Shown one piece after another: positions 25,230 to 33,621 of a DNA stretch of 45,562 nt (position 1 is the first letter of the stretch; each line of letters opens with the position of its first letter). The DNA is from CBFHSF01 sp965658445. GTDB lineage: Bacteria > Bacteroidota > Bacteroidia > Flavobacteriales > Schleiferiaceae. The translations under genes and the position numbers were made by a program. The stretch spans positions 1 through 45,562 of the forward strand of contig CBFHSF010000018.1 of assembly GCA_965658445.1 (NCBI GenBank). The letters are read 5' to 3'. The notes below the pieces were generated by a model. The model had not been told where the DNA came from and made no database searches. It was given only the letters and a program-made list of their open reading frames with translations.

Positions 25230-25739
25230 TCAACGTGGTAGATTACTTCTCTTTTCCAAAAATACATTGTCGTGCCATTTTCCGTGTAGGGCTCCCACTT
25301 TTTCGCGAAATCCAATTTCTCGGAATCCACATTTTTTGTGAAGCTCTATGCTGGCAATATTTTCGCTCATGATACTAGACTGCAAGGTCCAGAATCCGTG
25401 GGTCTCAGAATCTGAAATGAGTTTTCGCAATAAGATCTCTCCATATCCCTTTCTGGGGTAGGCCGGATCAATGTAAACGCTAACTTCTGCAACTCCTCGG
25501 TAAACATGCCGAGAGGAGGTGGGAGCCAACGCTCCCCATCCCCTCAGGCTTCCATTAGGACTTTTCTCGTCTTTCTCCTCATCCATTAGAATCCAACGAC
25601 AATTGGAATGATGTTTTTGATCCCAAATTTCCCATGAAGGGACCTCGGTTTCAAATGTTGCCAGTCCAGTGTCTATTCCCATTTGGTAGATTTTAGCAAC
25701 CTCAGAGTAATGTTTAGGAAGGAGAGGAATTAATTTCAT
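25230..25739 (-). CDS. arsN: GNAT acetyltransferase, ArsN1/Pat-like
   Basis: 169-residue acetyl-CoA-dependent N-acetyltransferase of the phosphinothricin (Pat/Bar) branch. The GNAT core shows VSVYIDPAYPRKGYGEILL, the acetyl-CoA loop (RKGYGE), then NIASIELHKKCGFREIGF and GALHGKWHDNVFLEK, typical for this branch. In ars operons these enzymes are called ArsN1, and known ones acetylate arsinothricin or phosphinothricin. Its place between the arsenate reductase and the Cys-rich gene supports such a role, but substrate specificity cannot be read from the sequence. Confidence 0.78.
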   Translation of the reverse strand: MKLIPLLPKHYSEVAKIYQMGIDTGLATFETEVPSWEIWDQKHHSNCRWILMDEEKDEKSPNGSLRGWGALAPTSSRHVYRGVAEVSVYIDPAYPRKGYGEILLRKLISDSETHGFWTLQSSIMSENIASIELHKKCGFREIGFREKVGALHGKWHDNVFLEKRSNLPR

Positions 25740-25749
25740 GCCTACCGGC

Positions 25750-26226
25750 TTAACAACATCCAGAAGAAGGTGAACAACAAGCTCCTGCCGTTTCCAAATC
25801 TCTGAGTTTTACACGAGGTTTCTCTGTGCTCTCAGGGATTCCACAATTGTCTTTAGCCAAACAATCTGTATGCTTAGAAGTCAAGCGGAAGTTTCCGTTT
25901 TCTCCTTCTAGGTTGTATTTTTCTATGGTAGTACCTTGGTATTCCACTTCGATTTCCAAATCTCCCATTCCAAGTGTCTGCTCAGACAGTTCAATGATTT
26001 TGGTCAATTTTTCTGGGTGAAGACGGTGGTCGTAATCGTCGGCATTCCACAATTGGAAATTGGCAACCTCTTCTTTTCTTACGGTGCCCCCACAGTCAAT
26101 AAAGTGTTTGGATACAACACCTACTTCTGTCACGTGAAAGTGATTGGGTACGGTGTCCCCGTTGGGGAGCGTAAACAAAATGGTTTCGGCTCCCTGTAGT
26201 TGTTTTTTGATTTCTGAAATTTTCAT
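25750..26226 (-). CDS. DUF6428-like ars-operon protein with a Cys-rich tail
   Basis: 158 residues, cytosolic. The main part (1-125: ISEIKKQLQGAETILFTLPN, VPNHFHVTEVGVVSKHFIDC) matches what I recall as DUF6428, a family found in ars operons of Bacteroidota. The C-terminal tail adds six cysteines: LAKDNCGIPES, then TAGACCSPSSGCC. A thiol cluster of this kind may bind As(III) and pass it to the pump or repressor (inference). It follows arsR after 56 bp and begins the acetyltransferase/reductase/pump block. Confidence 0.75.
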   Translation of the reverse strand: MKISEIKKQLQGAETILFTLPNGDTVPNHFHVTEVGVVSKHFIDCGGTVRKEEVANFQLWNADDYDHRLHPEKLTKIIELSEQTLGMGDLEIEVEYQGTTIEKYNLEGENGNFRLTSKHTDCLAKDNCGIPESTEKPRVKLRDLETAGACCSPSSGCC

Positions 26227-26260
26227 GACAAATGATTTTTCAAAGTTCTGTAAATGATCG

Positions 26261-26280
26261 TATTCTATTCTATTCTATTC
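26261..26280. repeat. Pentanucleotide tandem repeat TATTC x4
   Basis: Four perfect TATTC units between the arsR stop and the next ATG, 34 bp before that start. Copy-number change would alter leader spacing, not the reading frame. Confidence 0.85.
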
Positions 26281-26282
26281 GG

Positions 26283-26615
26283 TTAGCAGCAAGAGCTGTC
26301 CGTTTGCGTTTCTAGATTTAGGAATTCGCCCAAGGCAGTCTTCATAGCTTCCCAGTTTTCTTTGTGAATACAGTAACAAACACTGGTTCCCTCCACAGAT
26401 CCAGAGATGAGTCCCAAGTTTTTCAATTCTTTTAAATGTTGAGAAATGGTGGGCTGAGCCAATCCAATAACATCTACCAAGTCACCGTTGATGCAGGTAT
26501 CTGTTTTCGCCAAATGCTCTATAATTGCAATGCGTGCTGGATGGCCAAATACCTTGGCGTAGTTGGCAATTTGGTTTTGTTTTTCTGTGAATATTTCAGC
26601 TTTTACAAGTCCCAT
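26283..26615 (-). CDS. arsR: ArsR-family arsenic-responsive repressor
   Basis: 110-residue winged-helix repressor, first gene of the ars operon. Conserved segments are FGHPARIAIIEHLAKTDTC, GLAQPTISQHLKELKNLGLI (recognition helix) and the wing GSVEGTSVCYC. Cysteines occur in a few places: TDTCING, SVCYCIH and the terminal SSCC. As(III) would bind some of these and release the repressor; which set is used differs between ArsR types and is not certain here. A palindrome at 26647-26680 overlaps the promoter and is its likely operator. Confidence 0.9.
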   Translation of the reverse strand: MGLVKAEIFTEKQNQIANYAKVFGHPARIAIIEHLAKTDTCINGDLVDVIGLAQPTISQHLKELKNLGLISGSVEGTSVCYCIHKENWEAMKTALGEFLNLETQTDSSCC

Positions 26616-26646
26616 ATACTAGGTGTTTTAGCGTTGTGTCCTATAC

Positions 26647-26680
26647 TGTTCATTATTTCATTGCAATATTACGATGAACA
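26647..26680. promoter_or_regulatory. Candidate ArsR operator over the ars promoter
   Basis: Seven-bp arms TGTTCAT (26647-26653) and ATGAACA (26674-26680) share a centre with a perfect inner palindrome ATTGCAAT (26660-26667). On the minus strand TAATATTG (26664-26671), one mismatch from the -7 box, lies inside it. The arsR ATG is 32 bp further on. Position and symmetry fit an autorepressor site. Confidence 0.55.
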
Positions 26681-26793
26681 CCCGTCACCCACAATCTTTC
26701 CATGGCTTTTTTTGTTCCCTTTTCTATGAATGATGTTGTATCGGAGTTTTTTGGGAGAACAAAAGCTGGGTGTAAGGTGTTATGTTTAAGTCG

Positions 26794-26825
26794 TTTGCGA
26801 AAGCTCTACTTCCTTCAATTATTTG
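26794..26825 (+). promoter_or_regulatory. Candidate promoter of the small membrane protein gene
   Basis: TTTG at 26794-26797, 20-bp spacer, ATTATTTG at 26818-26825 (one mismatch to TAnnTTTG), 22 bp before the ATG at 26848. Confidence 0.45.
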
Positions 26826-26847
26826 TCTCACACCAAACAATTCAATT

Positions 26848-27291
26848 ATGAAAACGGAAGTCCGCAACGGTTTATTCATTACTCTTTTACTCGGAATTTA
26901 CTTCATCGCCCTAGACATCATGGAATTATCGGATATCCCTTATCTGAGATTTGGCAATGCGCTTATTGTTCTCTACGGAATCAATAGATCGCTTAGGCAC
27001 AATTTGGAAAATGGCAAGGACAGATACTTTGATCAGTTCAAATCCGCCTTATCGACCTCTACCTATGGAATCCTCTTTAGTGTGGTTGGATTGGTGCTTT
27101 ATGTAGGACTAATAGTAGGTGAGGCTCATTTACAGGAATTGTCCTCTCCGCTCTTTATCAGAGGCGAAAGCTTGGGCGTGGTTCAATATTCATTTTCTCT
27201 CTTGTTCGAGGGGTTGGCCTCTGGAGTGTTGATTTCTTACATCTCCATGCAATACTATAAAAACACAAAAAGCCTAGATCTCAATTCTTGA
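26848..27291 (+). CDS. Small four-helix membrane protein, DUF4199-like
   Basis: 147 residues from ATG at 26848 (MKTEVRNGLF); the longer frame from 26782 begins before the promoter and is not used. Four hydrophobic helices are visible: GLFITLLLGIYFIALDIM, YLRFGNALIVLYGI, STYGILFSVVGLVLYVGLIV and FSLLFEGLASGVLISYISM, with a polar loop RHNLENGKDRYFDQF between the second and third. The layout and the conserved loop recall DUF4199 proteins of Bacteroidota, whose role is unknown. It diverges from arsR and converges on ppa. Confidence 0.6.
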   Translation: MKTEVRNGLFITLLLGIYFIALDIMELSDIPYLRFGNALIVLYGINRSLRHNLENGKDRYFDQFKSALSTSTYGILFSVVGLVLYVGLIVGEAHLQELSSPLFIRGESLGVVQYSFSLLFEGLASGVLISYISMQYYKNTKSLDLNS

Positions 27292-27301
27292 GTTTAGGCT
27301 T
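27268..27301 (-). terminator. Terminator of ppa, overlapping the end of the membrane gene
   Basis: Minus-strand stem AAGCCTA / TAGGCTT extended by CTC/GAG across a small internal loop, then a T-rich tail. It lies 26 bp after the ppa stop and may serve both convergent genes. Confidence 0.65.
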
Positions 27302-27326
27302 CCGTTTTACTGCGTGATTTCCCTTT

Positions 27327-27869
27327 CTACAGAAACTTATCGTTGTAGTCTTCCATGGATTGCTTTACAATCTCTCGGGCTATAGTGGCATCCTGGAATT
27401 GCTCTACCTGAACCGTTTTGTTCTCCAGCTTCTTGTAACCCTCAAAGAAGTTCCTCATTTCTTTTAAAAAGTGCTCGGGCAATTCAGAAATATCGTTGAT
27501 GTGATTTACGGACATGTCATGCGCAGCTACTGCGATGATTTTATCATCCAATTCTCCACCGTCCAACATCCTCATAACACCGATTACTTTAGCTTCTACC
27601 AAACACATGGGGACCACTGTAATTTGAGAAAGTACCAAGATGTCCAATGGATCTTTGTCGTCACAGTAAGTCTTGGGGATAAAGCCGTAGTTGGCCGGGT
27701 AGTACATGTTGGAGTAGAGGACTCTATCCAGCTTTAGCATTCCTGAGTCTTTGTCCAACTCGTATTTGGCCCGTGTATTTTGTGGAATTTCAATAATTCC
27801 CGTTACCACGTTGGGAGCGTCTTCACCAACGGATACTTTATGCCACGGATTTTGAAGGTCTAATGCCAT
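27327..27869 (-). CDS. ppa: Inorganic pyrophosphatase, family I
   Basis: Soluble cytosolic enzyme that hydrolyses pyrophosphate and pulls biosynthetic reactions forward. The 180 residues carry the family I features: PWHKVSVG start, EIPQNTRAKYELDKDSG (substrate-binding Lys/Arg/Glu), NYGFIPKTYCDDKDPLDILV with the DxDPxD metal motif, and DGGELDDKIIAVAAHD with further metal-binding Asp residues. ATG at 27869 is clear. It stands as a single gene with its own terminator. Confidence 0.95.
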   Translation of the reverse strand: MALDLQNPWHKVSVGEDAPNVVTGIIEIPQNTRAKYELDKDSGMLKLDRVLYSNMYYPANYGFIPKTYCDDKDPLDILVLSQITVVPMCLVEAKVIGVMRMLDGGELDDKIIAVAAHDMSVNHINDISELPEHFLKEMRNFFEGYKKLENKTVQVEQFQDATIAREIVKQSMEDYNDKFL

Positions 27870-27996
27870 TCTCTATGCTTTGGTTTTCAAAATAATATAT
27901 CTCTGTTCGCTCAACCTAAAACAAGTCGAAACTGATGGTTTGGTATTGGCGTTGTCGTGGTGGGTTTAGGATTTTCAAATGTACTAACCAAATGCT

Positions 27997-29253
27997 TTAT
28001 TCTGGACCACCTGACCTGTTTTCTTTTAGGATTAATCGCAGAGAACTGTTTTTGGTGAAATAGTTCCAAGCCCAGTTAATAAAGATAATCAACTTGTTTC
28101 TAACGCTGAGGATGAGCATGAGGTGAAGAAACATCCAAACATACCAAGCAAAGTATCCCTTAAACTGAATAAAGGACAAATCTACAATGGCCTTATTTCT
28201 CCCGATGGTTGCCATGGAACCCAGGTCTTTGTACTCGTATTGATTCCAGTTCTTCAACCTTTCCGTCTTGAGGTTGGAGGCTAAGTTTTTTGCTTGATTG
28301 ATGGCCACATTCGCCAACTGTGGATGTCCATTGGGGTAGAGAGGGGTTTCCATGTAGGAGATGTCCCCTAGGACAAATACATTTTTTATGCTGTCAATTT
28401 GATTGAATCGATTGACTTTAATTCTTTGATTCTTGATGATGAGGTCTTCGGGGATTCCCTGAAAGATATTTCCTTGAACTCCCGCAGCCCAAATCACATT
28501 TGAGGTTTTGATATTTTCTCCCGTGCTGAGTTCCACCACATGGCCATCGTAATTCTTTACAATGGTTTGTAATCGAATGTCAACCCCCAACTTAGACAAA
28601 TATTCCTTTGAACCTTGATGCGCCAGCTCAGACATGGCGTTGAGTGTATTGGGAGATCCTTCTACTAATATGATGTTGAAGTGAGAGAAATCAATGTTGG
28701 GATAGTCAACGGGGAGTATGTCTCTTTTTATTTCGGCGAAAGCCCCTGCGAGCTCAACCCCCGTGGGACCACCGCCTACAATGACCAGGTTTTGAAGTTC
28801 TTCTTTTTCTGCCTCCGATCCCGAAATCATATTTTCGAAACTCTCAATAATTCGGTTTCTAATTTTAATGGCTTCAAAAGTTGATTTTAGACCGTAGGAC
28901 TCTTTTTTTATGGATTCATTTCCAAAAAATGAAGTAGAACAACCCGTAGCGATCACCAACTTGTCATAGTCAAAAACTCCGCGGTTGGTAAAGACTTTGT
29001 TTTTATCGAATTCTACGTTGTGAACTTCCGCAAGGCGTATGTCTAAATCCTTACGGCCTTTGAAGATTTTCCGGAAGGGGAAACTAATACTGGAGGGTTC
29101 AATCTGTGAAGTGGCCACTTGATAGAATAGCGGTTGAAACTGGTGGTGATTAACTTTGTCAATCAAGGTAATGTCATACTCGTTTTTAGGTGTGTTCCTA
29201 ATAAACTGTATGCCAGCAAATCCACCGCCAATAACCACGATTTTCTCTTTCAT
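27997..29253 (-). CDS. ndh: Type II NADH dehydrogenase
   Basis: Single-subunit, non-pumping NADH:quinone oxidoreductase on the inner membrane. The 418 residues have the FAD motif VVIGGGFAGIQFIR at the N-terminus, the NADH motif IVGGGPTGVELAGAFAEI near 158, NHHQFQPLFYQVATSQIEPS (quinone-region signature of NDH-2) and VFVLGDISYM. The C-terminal part FAWYVWMFLHLMLILSVRNK is an amphipathic membrane anchor. A -7-like TACCTTTC on the minus strand (29296-29303) stands 43 bp upstream. Confidence 0.92.
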   Translation of the reverse strand: MKEKIVVIGGGFAGIQFIRNTPKNEYDITLIDKVNHHQFQPLFYQVATSQIEPSSISFPFRKIFKGRKDLDIRLAEVHNVEFDKNKVFTNRGVFDYDKLVIATGCSTSFFGNESIKKESYGLKSTFEAIKIRNRIIESFENMISGSEAEKEELQNLVIVGGGPTGVELAGAFAEIKRDILPVDYPNIDFSHFNIILVEGSPNTLNAMSELAHQGSKEYLSKLGVDIRLQTIVKNYDGHVVELSTGENIKTSNVIWAAGVQGNIFQGIPEDLIIKNQRIKVNRFNQIDSIKNVFVLGDISYMETPLYPNGHPQLANVAINQAKNLASNLKTERLKNWNQYEYKDLGSMATIGRNKAIVDLSFIQFKGYFAWYVWMFLHLMLILSVRNKLIIFINWAWNYFTKNSSLRLILKENRSGGPE

Positions 29254-29337
29254 TGTGTGCGTTTTTAGAGGAGTAAGGTGTTTTCTAATGTCTAAGAAAG
29301 GTAGGAATTTCCCGACCTAAAACCTACCTGAAAAACA

Positions 29338-29385
29338 CGAAAAAAGCACAAGAATCAGAGGGAATACTCCCAATGGTCTTGCGCT
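29338..29385 (-). terminator. Terminator downstream of the amidase gene
   Basis: Outer arms AGCACAAGA / TCTTGCGCT (one mismatched pair) and an inner GGGA-ATAC-TCCC; on the minus strand a run of six Ts follows. It lies 40 bp after the amidase stop and upstream of the ndh promoter. Confidence 0.65.
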
Positions 29386-29424
29386 CTATGTAAAGGGGAT
29401 CAAAAAGTTACTTGGTCCCGCGGA

Positions 29425-30000
29425 TTATTTCTCCGATAGTGCGGCGTTTACCTTTTCTGCCCAGTCTTTGGCCTTTTCCACCTCAATACCTTCGGCATCT
29501 TGAGGGATAGAAATTAAAAGAGCCGGAGCCTCGGAATTTTTTAGGAGGTAACTACTCATGGGTAAAACTTTCACCTCTTGATTGTGGGCCTGAAGTTCTA
29601 GAGAAAATCCATCTATAAACTCTTTTGTGGCTTCTGAGGCGTCTTTGTCCTTGTATCGGATTTCCCACTCAGGCTTTTCAGAATTGTGAAGATGAAGGCT
29701 GATCACCCTATCGGCCTGTATGGCGTTGATGCGATTTACTCTATCTCTCAAGGAAATAAACTCATCGCCCTTTCTCAAGGGTACATAAACTACTTGGGAG
29801 TTACTCAGAGCCACCAATTCATTGGACCAGGCAAGAGTTAATGCTTTTTCCACGTGATGTTCGTCCTCGTATCCGGGGTCTTTGCCACCGTGACCAGCGT
29901 CTACGACTACGATGAGAGGAGCCTCTGTGTGATTGGCAAATGAGAAGGCGGAGATGACCATGGCGGCCACACAGGCCAGTCCAAAATAAAGGGATTTCAT
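29425..30000 (-). CDS. Amidase_3-type N-acetylmuramoyl-alanine amidase, possibly inactive
   Basis: Exported peptidoglycan amidase fold, 191 residues, with a signal peptide (MKSLYFGLACVAAMVISAFSFA). Zinc-ligand regions are present: VVDAGHGGKDPG (His), HHVEKALTLAW (Glu) and VISLHLHNSE (His). In active members the last motif has the form PAVLVELGF, whose Glu is catalytic. Here the matching segment reads PALLISIPQD with Ser in that place, and the family's SxHxN is SLHLH. It may be a regulator or peptidoglycan binder instead of an enzyme (inference). Confidence 0.78.
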   Translation of the reverse strand: MKSLYFGLACVAAMVISAFSFANHTEAPLIVVVDAGHGGKDPGYEDEHHVEKALTLAWSNELVALSNSQVVYVPLRKGDEFISLRDRVNRINAIQADRVISLHLHNSEKPEWEIRYKDKDASEATKEFIDGFSLELQAHNQEVKVLPMSSYLLKNSEAPALLISIPQDAEGIEVEKAKDWAEKVNAALSEK

Positions 30001-30052
30001 ATGGATGGAATTTAGATGTTGTTGTATAAATACAACGAGAAAAAAAGTCGGC

Positions 30053-30562
30053 TTATTGCGGCTTGCGGATGGAATAAATCATTTCATCTTCCAGAACACC
30101 GTCTTTGATCAAGGTCTTTTCGAGGGTGACTTCGTGGACGAAACTGTTTTTCTCCAGCACCTTTTGACTGGCAATATTGCTGCCAAAGGGGCGAGCAAAT
30201 ATTCGGTTGATAGGTAAGTAGGTAAAACCGTATTCAATGACTTCTGCAATGGCTTTTGTGATGATTCCTTTTCCCCAAAAATCTTCGCCAATCCAATATC
30301 CTAACTCGACGTTGTTGCGGTAAATATCTTTCTGAAAGTGAAGGCCTATGCCTCCTGCGGCTTTCCCGTCAATATCAATGGCAAAAATTTTACTGGCAGA
30401 TTGGGGACTGGTGGCAAATTCAATGAAACTTTTGGCATTCCCCATCTCATAAGGATGAGGAAACTGATCCGTCATAAATCGGGCAATTTTGGCGTTGTTG
30501 GCGTGGTGAACCAACGACTCCATGTCGTCCATGGAGAAAGAGCGCAAGGTGTACTCTGTCAT
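30053..30562 (-). CDS. GNAT acetyltransferase, RimJ/RimL-like
   Basis: 169 residues from ATG at 30562 (MTEYTLRSF); an in-frame TTG six bases earlier is less likely. It shows YTLRSFSMDDMESLVHHAN, then ELGYWIGEDFWGKGIITKA (acetyl-CoA loop) and ARPFGSNIASQKVLEKNSF, which is the RimJ/L-type Acetyltransf_3 pattern. The target is unknown. The amidase ATG lies 53 bp downstream, so the two could be co-transcribed. Confidence 0.85.
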   Translation of the reverse strand: MTEYTLRSFSMDDMESLVHHANNAKIARFMTDQFPHPYEMGNAKSFIEFATSPQSASKIFAIDIDGKAAGGIGLHFQKDIYRNNVELGYWIGEDFWGKGIITKAIAEVIEYGFTYLPINRIFARPFGSNIASQKVLEKNSFVHEVTLEKTLIKDGVLEDEMIYSIRKPQ

Positions 30563-30911
30563 GGTCAAATTAGTCTTTTCAGCTTTTCAAATCCCGGGTG
30601 GTGGAGGTAAAAAAAACTGCTTGGTTAGTGCTTGGGACCAAATTATAGAAAAAAGAATAGGGAACCTTAAAGACCGCGCTAAAATCTAAAAATCCACACA
30701 ATCATATGATTTACAAATCTTTGTACATCCATTTATTTGGATAAAATCTAATTTTAGGGTCACAGTTAGTAAATGACATAGATGTAATTGCGGAGCGGAT
30801 TTTTCTTATTTCAATCCGTAATGAGTTGAAAACTGATGACTTTCCCCTTTTTGAGTCTTTTTTTAGCGTCACGCCAATTGGGAATTTCTGAGGAAGAATA
30901 GGAATAGGTAA
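30563..30911. other. Intergenic region, 349 bp
   Basis: AT-rich, between two leftward genes. It holds a perfect 12-bp palindrome AATCATATGATT at 30700-30711 and a weak CGGATT/AATCCG hairpin near 30797-30827. No convincing ORF or promoter consensus was found. Confidence 0.6.
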
Positions 30912-31157
30912 TCACTCGCTTTTCCAAAACGGTTGTTTTTTCATGGCAAGAGCGTGATCACCACTTCGGTAAAAATCGTTGAGGTCCTCTTGATTTTCCC
31001 AAGCGGAAAGTGTGTGGTGATTGGATCCTAAGCCACGTGTTTTCACCTTGAGGTATGTGGTGGATTTTAACTGCTTCATAATGCGCACAGCCCAATACAT
31101 CATGGAGAAATACAAGAGAGGAGATTTGAGCTCAAGTTTGGTTACTGAAATGATCAT
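30912..31157 (-). CDS. Small DUF3291/monooxygenase-like (dimeric alpha-beta barrel) protein
   Basis: 81 residues from ATG at 31157 (MIISVTKLELKSPL), preferred because the longer frame to 31214 runs into the icd terminator. Sequence features are SMMYWAVRIMKQLKS, KVKTRGLGSNHHTLSAWEN and FYRSGDHALAMKKQ, which resemble proteins of the dimeric alpha-beta barrel type (DUF3291 or spheroidene-monooxygenase-like). No catalytic residue can be named. Similarity is modest and the role is unknown. Confidence 0.55.
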   Translation of the reverse strand: MIISVTKLELKSPLLYFSMMYWAVRIMKQLKSTTYLKVKTRGLGSNHHTLSAWENQEDLNDFYRSGDHALAMKKQPFWKSE

Positions 31158-31198
31158 TTTATCCGAAAGTTTGGATTTTGAAGATACATAATTCCAAT

Positions 31199-31225
31199 AA
31201 AAAAGCCGGTCCAATGGACCGGCTT
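31199..31225 (-). terminator. Terminator of icd
   Basis: Perfect ten-bp stem AAGCCGGTCC / GGACCGGCTT with a 3-nt loop and a T-rich tail on the minus strand, 22 bp after the icd stop. Confidence 0.92.
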
Positions 31226-31246
31226 AGAAATATGGTAATGAATCAG

Positions 31247-33469
31247 TTACAGTGAATTAATGATTCCGTTGAGCGTTGTAGAAGGCCTCATCGCAGCCTC
31301 TGCAGCTTCTGAAGAAGGCTGGTAATAACCTTTCACGTCACATGCTGAGCCTTGAACGCTGTTCAATTCATCGACGATGGTTTGCTCATTAGAAGACATT
31401 TGGTCCGCGATAGGGGCAAAGGTAGCCGCCAGTTCTGCGTCTTTGTTTTGTTGAGCCAACGCTTGTGCCCAGTACATTACAAGGTAAAAATGTGATCCTC
31501 TGTTGTCAATCATTCCCAGCTTTCTAGCAGGAGACTTATCGTTGTCGAGGAATTTAGAGGTGGCCTCATCCAATGTCTCTGATAAAATCAATGCCTTGGC
31601 ATTGTCATTGTTTTGTCCAAGGTGCTCAAAAGAAACCGCAAGTGCCAGGAATTCTCCCAAAGAATCCCATCTCAAGTAATTCTCTTCGTTGAACTGCTGA
31701 ACGTGCTTTGGAGCAGAACCTCCAGCACCCGTTTCAAACAATCCTCCACCGTTCATCAAGGGAACGATAGAGAGCATTTTTGCAGAAGTTCCCAACTCCA
31801 AGATGGGGAAGAGGTCGGTTAGGTAATCTCTCAATACGTTTCCTGTTACAGAAACGGTATCCAATCCCTTCTTCATTCTCTCCAAAGAGAATTGAGTGGC
31901 TTGAACGGGAGCAAGGATTTGAATGTCCAAGCCTTCTGTATTATGGTCTTTTAAGTATACTTCTACTTTTTTAATCAACTGAGCATCGTGAGCTCTGTTG
32001 ATATCTAGCCAGAAAATAGCAGGAGTCTGAGTTGCTTTTGCGCGATTGACTGCCAACTTAACCCAGTCTTTGACAGGTGCGTCTTTTACCTGACACATTC
32101 TAAAGATATCTCCTGCTTTAACGGCTTGCTCGATGAGAACGTTGCCGTCTGTGTCGGTAACGCGAACCGTCCCCGAGGCAGACATTTGGAAGGTCTTGTC
32201 GTGAGAACCGTACTCCTCAGCTTTTTGTGCCATCAAACCTACGTTGGAAACCGATCCCATTGTGGATGGGTCAAAAGCTCCGTGCTCCTTACAAAAGTCT
32301 ATGGTCGCTTGGTATACTCCAGAGTATGAACGGTCTGGAATTACCGCCTTGGTATCTTGTTGATTGCCCTCAGCATTCCACATTTGACCGGAGGTACGAA
32401 TCATCGCGGGCATAGAAGCATCGATAATTACATCACTAGGTACGTGGAGGTTGGTAATTCCCTTGTCAGAGTTTACCATAGCCAAGGCTGGGCGAGAAGC
32501 GTATTGCGCCTCGATGTCTGCAATGATTTCTGCCTTCACCTCAGGAGAGGCTTTTTCAATTTTGGCGTAGATATCACCCAATCCATTTCTTACATCCACT
32601 CCAAGTTCGTTAAATGTGTTTGAGTGCTTGGCGAAAACATCTTCAAAGAATACCTCTACAACGGCTCCAAAAATGATGGGGTCAGAAACCTTCATCATAG
32701 TCGCCTTCATGTGAAGGGAGAACAGGGTTCCCGCATCCTTTGCATCTTGGATTTGCTCCTTGATAAACTCTTTGAGTGTAGAGATGCTCATTGTAGAAGC
32801 ATCAATAATTTCACCGTCCTGAAGGGCAATGCCCGATTTGAGAACGGTCGTGTTGCCATCGTCACCAACAAATTTGATATCTGCTGAAGTGGCACCAGAA
32901 ATGGTAGTTGACTTTTCTGAACCGTAAAAATCATTGCCAGACATGCTCGCAACATGTGACTTTGAGTCCGAAGACCAGGCACCCATTCTGTGGGGATGCT
33001 TTTTGGCGTAATTCTTAACGGCCTTGGGAGCGCGACGGTCAGAGTTTCCCTCTCTCAATACCGGGTTTACGGCGCTACCTTTGATTTTATCGTATCTAGA
33101 CTTAATGTCTTTTTCTTCGTCGTTCTGAGGTTCTTCCGGATAGTTAGGAAGGGCGTAACCATGCGCTTGAAGTTCTGCAATGGCCGCCTTAAGTTGAGGA
33201 ACCGATGCAGAAATATTGGGAAGCTTAATGATGTTTGCCTCTGGGGTCTTTGCCATTTCTCCTAGCTCTGCTAGGGCATCTCCGATTTTCTGATCTTCGG
33301 TTAAAAAGTCTGGAAAATTTGCCAAGATTCTTCCTGACAATGAAATGTCACGCGTTTCCATGTCAATTCCTGCAGTCTTAGCAAAAGCTCTTACCATGGG
33401 CAAGAATGAGTAGGTTGCTAATGCGGGGGCTTCGTCTGTGTGCGTGTAGATAATGGTTGATTTTGACAT
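31247..33469 (-). CDS. icd: Monomeric NADP-dependent isocitrate dehydrogenase
   Basis: TCA-cycle enzyme that turns isocitrate into 2-oxoglutarate and CO2 with NADP. The 740-residue length is that of the monomeric (IDH-II) type. The N-terminus reads STIIYTHTDEAPALATYSF, followed by NSDRRAPKAVKNYAKKHPHR and SGNDFYGSEKSTTI, hallmarks of this type, and later LFSLHMKATMMKVSDPI, YQATIDFCKEHGA, and MNGGGLFETGAGGSAPKHVQ. An exact -7 promoter lies upstream and a strong terminator follows, so it is a single-gene unit. Confidence 0.97.
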   Translation of the reverse strand: MSKSTIIYTHTDEAPALATYSFLPMVRAFAKTAGIDMETRDISLSGRILANFPDFLTEDQKIGDALAELGEMAKTPEANIIKLPNISASVPQLKAAIAELQAHGYALPNYPEEPQNDEEKDIKSRYDKIKGSAVNPVLREGNSDRRAPKAVKNYAKKHPHRMGAWSSDSKSHVASMSGNDFYGSEKSTTISGATSADIKFVGDDGNTTVLKSGIALQDGEIIDASTMSISTLKEFIKEQIQDAKDAGTLFSLHMKATMMKVSDPIIFGAVVEVFFEDVFAKHSNTFNELGVDVRNGLGDIYAKIEKASPEVKAEIIADIEAQYASRPALAMVNSDKGITNLHVPSDVIIDASMPAMIRTSGQMWNAEGNQQDTKAVIPDRSYSGVYQATIDFCKEHGAFDPSTMGSVSNVGLMAQKAEEYGSHDKTFQMSASGTVRVTDTDGNVLIEQAVKAGDIFRMCQVKDAPVKDWVKLAVNRAKATQTPAIFWLDINRAHDAQLIKKVEVYLKDHNTEGLDIQILAPVQATQFSLERMKKGLDTVSVTGNVLRDYLTDLFPILELGTSAKMLSIVPLMNGGGLFETGAGGSAPKHVQQFNEENYLRWDSLGEFLALAVSFEHLGQNNDNAKALILSETLDEATSKFLDNDKSPARKLGMIDNRGSHFYLVMYWAQALAQQNKDAELAATFAPIADQMSSNEQTIVDELNSVQGSACDVKGYYQPSSEAAEAAMRPSTTLNGIINSL

Positions 33470-33537
33470 CTAACTCAGAATTTTTAGTGATTAGGTAAAA
33501 CCGGTGATAGACCACTACCACAGATTTTTGCGAGGCA

Positions 33538-33545
33538 CAAATATA
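33538..33545 (-). promoter_or_regulatory. -7 promoter element of icd
   Basis: On the minus strand TATATTTG, an exact TAnnTTTG match, 68 bp before the icd ATG. The -33 position has only a partial match. Confidence 0.55.
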
Positions 33546-33621
33546 ATCAATGTGATTGGACGAATGCGGCTACCTCCCCACAAAGTTTTTTGGGTGAAAG
33601 GCGGGTTTAGAAATCGAAGTG

